NCBI GenBank assembly: GCA_028293405.1
Contig: JAQGOW010000015.1
Location: forward strand, 1 to 8,490
Length of the DNA stretch: 8,490 nt
Direction of reading: 5' to 3'
Source of the DNA: Verrucomicrobiales bacterium
GTDB lineage: Bacteria > Verrucomicrobiota > Verrucomicrobiia > Limisphaerales > Palsa-1400
In this document: positions 6,748 through 8,490 of the stretch, piece by piece
Position numbering within the stretch: the first letter of the stretch is position 1
Layout: each line of letters begins with the position of its first letter
Notes under the pieces: model-generated
The model's database searches: none
Told to the model about the DNA's origin: nothing
What the model saw: only the letters and a program-made list of their open reading frames with translations
Program-made: the position numbers and the translations under genes

Positions 6748-7641
6748 ATGTCGAAGATCCTGGTGGGCACGGCCAGTTGGTCAGACTTGGGCTATATCGC
6801 AGAGTGGTATCCCCCCACGCTGCCGGCCTCGCAACGATTGCCGTGGTATGCTCAGCATTTTGATATGGTCGAGGTGAATTCCACGTTCTATTCGATTCCG
6901 GACAAACGCACGACACAACATTGGTGCGAGCAAACGCCGGAAAATTTCACGTTCAACGTGAAGCTGCACCGATTCCTCTCTCGGCACAGCACCGGTCCCG
7001 ATTTTCTTTCGCCCGACTTACGTTATGAGGCAGAATTGGATTCAAGTGGGCGCGTCATCGTGACACCTGGAATGGAAGACGCCGTTGTGACTCGGATGCT
7101 GGAAGCTCTGGAACCGTTCGAACGCTGCAACAAGCTTGGCGTATTGCTGCTTCAGCTGCCGCCATCGTTTGGGCCACGACGCCATCAACTTCACGAACTC
7201 GAACACCTCCTCTCTCTACTACAAGGTCACAAACTGGCGGTCGAACTGCGCAATCGCGACTGGGTTGAGGGCATTCAACTCGAGGCAACAACGGAATTTT
7301 TCCACAGTCACAATCTGGTTTTCGTCAGCGTCGACACGCCGGCGGTGGACCATTTCAAACTGATGCCAAGCATCGACATCACCACCCATGCGCGGATCGG
7401 CTATTTGCGCGCGCACGGAAGAAATGCGCGCGGATACCTCACGGGCCGAACAGTCGCGGAACGTTTCGACTATGACTACCCGGACGAAGAGTTGGAAGAG
7501 ATTGCCGAACGGGCGATCAGATTTTCCGAGTCGCTCGACGAAATGCACATTGTCTTCAACAACAACCGCGGCGCATACGCTCCGAAGGCGGCGTTGAAGA
7601 TGAAACAAGTTCTCGAGAGCAAACCAGCGTGGGCGTTTTAG
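6748..7641 (+). CDS. DUF72 family protein (YecE-like)
   Basis: A 297-residue protein of usual family length. DUF72 proteins have a TIM-barrel-like fold and no settled biochemical function. Family landmarks: GTASWSD (7-13), a variant of the N-terminal GTSGW-type motif; VEVNSTFYSIP (41-51); FTFNVKLHRFLS (67-78); GVLLLQLPPSF (131-141); AVELRNRDW (164-172); VFVSVDTP (191-198); IGYLRAHGRN (217-226); and the closing FNNNRGAYAPKAALKMKQ (270-287). No signal peptide or membrane segment is seen, so it is cytosolic. The start is decided by the Shine-Dalgarno site. It is divergent from dus across a 103-base gap and convergent with the NHL gene, sharing stop-codon bases; it is therefore probably transcribed alone. 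The family call is firm; no function is inferred from context. Confidence 0.93.
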   Translation: MSKILVGTASWSDLGYIAEWYPPTLPASQRLPWYAQHFDMVEVNSTFYSIPDKRTTQHWCEQTPENFTFNVKLHRFLSRHSTGPDFLSPDLRYEAELDSSGRVIVTPGMEDAVVTRMLEALEPFERCNKLGVLLLQLPPSFGPRRHQLHELEHLLSLLQGHKLAVELRNRDWVEGIQLEATTEFFHSHNLVFVSVDTPAVDHFKLMPSIDITTHARIGYLRAHGRNARGYLTGRTVAERFDYDYPDEELEEIAERAIRFSESLDEMHIVFNNNRGAYAPKAALKMKQVLESKPAWAF

Positions 7642-8490
7642 ACCAATCGCTTAAATTTACGCGGGCGTCCGGATTCAACCCATTCCACGCAATAGAAGTC
7701 GCCGCGGGAATCGACAGCAATCGCGTGCGGGTGCGCGAATAGCGCCGGGTTCGTCGCGTTATCAGGTTTCGCCGTCTTGCCGTCTTTTTCGAAACCATCA
7801 CCCAGGTGCGCGACGAGTTTGCCGTCCAGGTCATAGATGCTGACGCGCGCGGCGAGTTCGGGCACGTAAACGAGTTCGCCATGCTGATAGAAACAACATG
7901 GGGTGCGAACGTGTTCGGTGATACGACGCTTGAAGTTCATCTCCATGTCGTAAATTTCGATACGATCATTGTGCCGGTCAGCGATCCAAATTTCCGGACC
8001 TTTAGCTTTGTTCAACATGACCCAAACACCGTGGCAGGTGTTAAACGTGCCCGCAGGAGCATTCTTCCCTACTTGTTCCTTTTTCGTTCGGGTGCCGATC
8101 GTTTTGATGTGCTTGAAATTTTTGTCGAATCGGCTGACGCGTTGGCTGCCGTACCCATCAACAACGTAGATATCCCCGTTCGGCGCGATGGCGACATCAG
8201 TGGGATTCGTCCAATCGAATTTCTGTGACGTGGAACCTTCTTCTTTTACGTTGCCGATCTCGTAAAGAATTTTGCCGCGCATGTCGGTCTTGTAAACGCG
8301 CGCGCCGATGCGTCCGTTTTCTTTTTTCTTCGAGACGTTTTCCGTCCAATAGATGTATTCGTTCTTCCCTTCTTTGCTCCAGTAAAGGCAGTGCGCCGTC
8401 TGTTTGACCTGTTCCGTGGTGAAACCAACTTGATCCGCGAAGCTGTCGCTCCACGTCTCGAGCAATTTGCCATTACGATCGAAAATCGCG
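7638..8490 (-). CDS. NHL-repeat beta-propeller protein, peptidylglycine alpha-amidating-lyase-like (5' partial)
   Basis: The frame is open from the right edge (AIFDRNGKLLETW...), so the N-terminus and any signal peptide lie outside; 283 residues are visible. Numbering from the first full codon at 8489, NHL-type blades are recognisable at about 95-132 (TNPTDVAIAPNGDIYVVDG), 153-190 (HGVWV...EIWIADRHNDRIEIYD), 196-230 (TPCCFYQHGELVYVPELAAR...LVAHLGDG) and 253-283 (HPHAIAVDSRGDFYCVEW), plus earlier half-blades. Blade contents and order resemble PVC proteins annotated as 6-bladed beta-propellers or peptidylglycine alpha-amidating-lyase-like. Histidines in HGVW and HPHA fall where that lyase family places metal ligands, but lyase activity is not established from this. 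Likely exported, by analogy. The stop (7640-7638) overlaps the DUF72 stop. TTG at 8465 is internal, not the start. Confidence 0.85.
   Translation of the reverse strand, partial: AIFDRNGKLLETWSDSFADQVGFTTEQVKQTAHCLYWSKEGKNEYIYWTENVSKKKENGRIGARVYKTDMRGKILYEIGNVKEEGSTSQKFDWTNPTDVAIAPNGDIYVVDGYGSQRVSRFDKNFKHIKTIGTRTKKEQVGKNAPAGTFNTCHGVWVMLNKAKGPEIWIADRHNDRIEIYDMEMNFKRRITEHVRTPCCFYQHGELVYVPELAARVSIYDLDGKLVAHLGDGFEKDGKTAKPDNATNPALFAHPHAIAVDSRGDFYCVEWVESGRPRKFKRLV

Noticed and set aside
6645..6770. Longer dus start at 6770 adding 42 residues
   Set aside because: It would overlap the DUF72 start and its Shine-Dalgarno site; the added residues match no Dus feature, and the ATG at 6644 gives the normal N-terminus.
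8027..8060. CHG in the NHL protein as a heme motif
   Set aside because: A c-type heme site needs CxxCH; only a single cysteine precedes the histidine here (NTCHG).

Overview
The window reads as ordinary chromosomal DNA from a member of the PVC group, most likely a Verrucomicrobiota (Pedosphaera/Limisphaerales-like) and less likely a Planctomycete. The main clue is the giant first protein. It combines FG-GAP-type repeats, the PVC 'putative membrane-bound dehydrogenase' beta-propeller (TIGR02604), HEAT-like helices and a C-terminal c-type heme domain (TIGR02603), an architecture typical of Verrucomicrobia and Planctomycetes. The assignment rests on domain content read by eye, not on a search.

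Layout: six protein-coding genes, tightly packed. Bases 1-3885 (+) hold the partial heme-binding PVC dehydrogenase-like protein, with its N-terminus outside the window. Bases 3926-5074 (+) encode a secreted C39-like cysteine peptidase. Bases 5151-5432 (+) encode ribosomal protein S20 (rpsT) behind its own probable promoter, which carries a perfect 13-base palindrome. Bases 5541-6644 (-) encode a DusB-like tRNA-dihydrouridine synthase. Bases 6748-7641 (+) encode a DUF72 (YecE-like) protein, divergent from dus and preceded by a near-perfect Shine-Dalgarno sequence. Bases 7638-8490 (-) hold a partial NHL-repeat beta-propeller protein that overlaps the DUF72 gene tail to tail through shared stop-codon bases. 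No tRNA, rRNA, CRISPR array, insertion sequence or phage gene was seen.

The genes do not form an obvious single pathway. Two are translation housekeeping (S20 and tRNA dihydrouridylation). Two are periplasmic or extracellular-type propeller proteins of the kind PVC bacteria carry in large families. One is a secreted peptidase-like protein and one is a conserved protein of unknown function. I see no convincing new multi-gene system.

The most interesting signal is in the gene starts. The three complete genes lacking a Shine-Dalgarno sequence (C39, rpsT, dus) each have a TAnnnT box ending 5-6 bases before the ATG, the spacing expected of leaderless transcripts. The one gene with a strong Shine-Dalgarno sequence (DUF72) lacks such a box.
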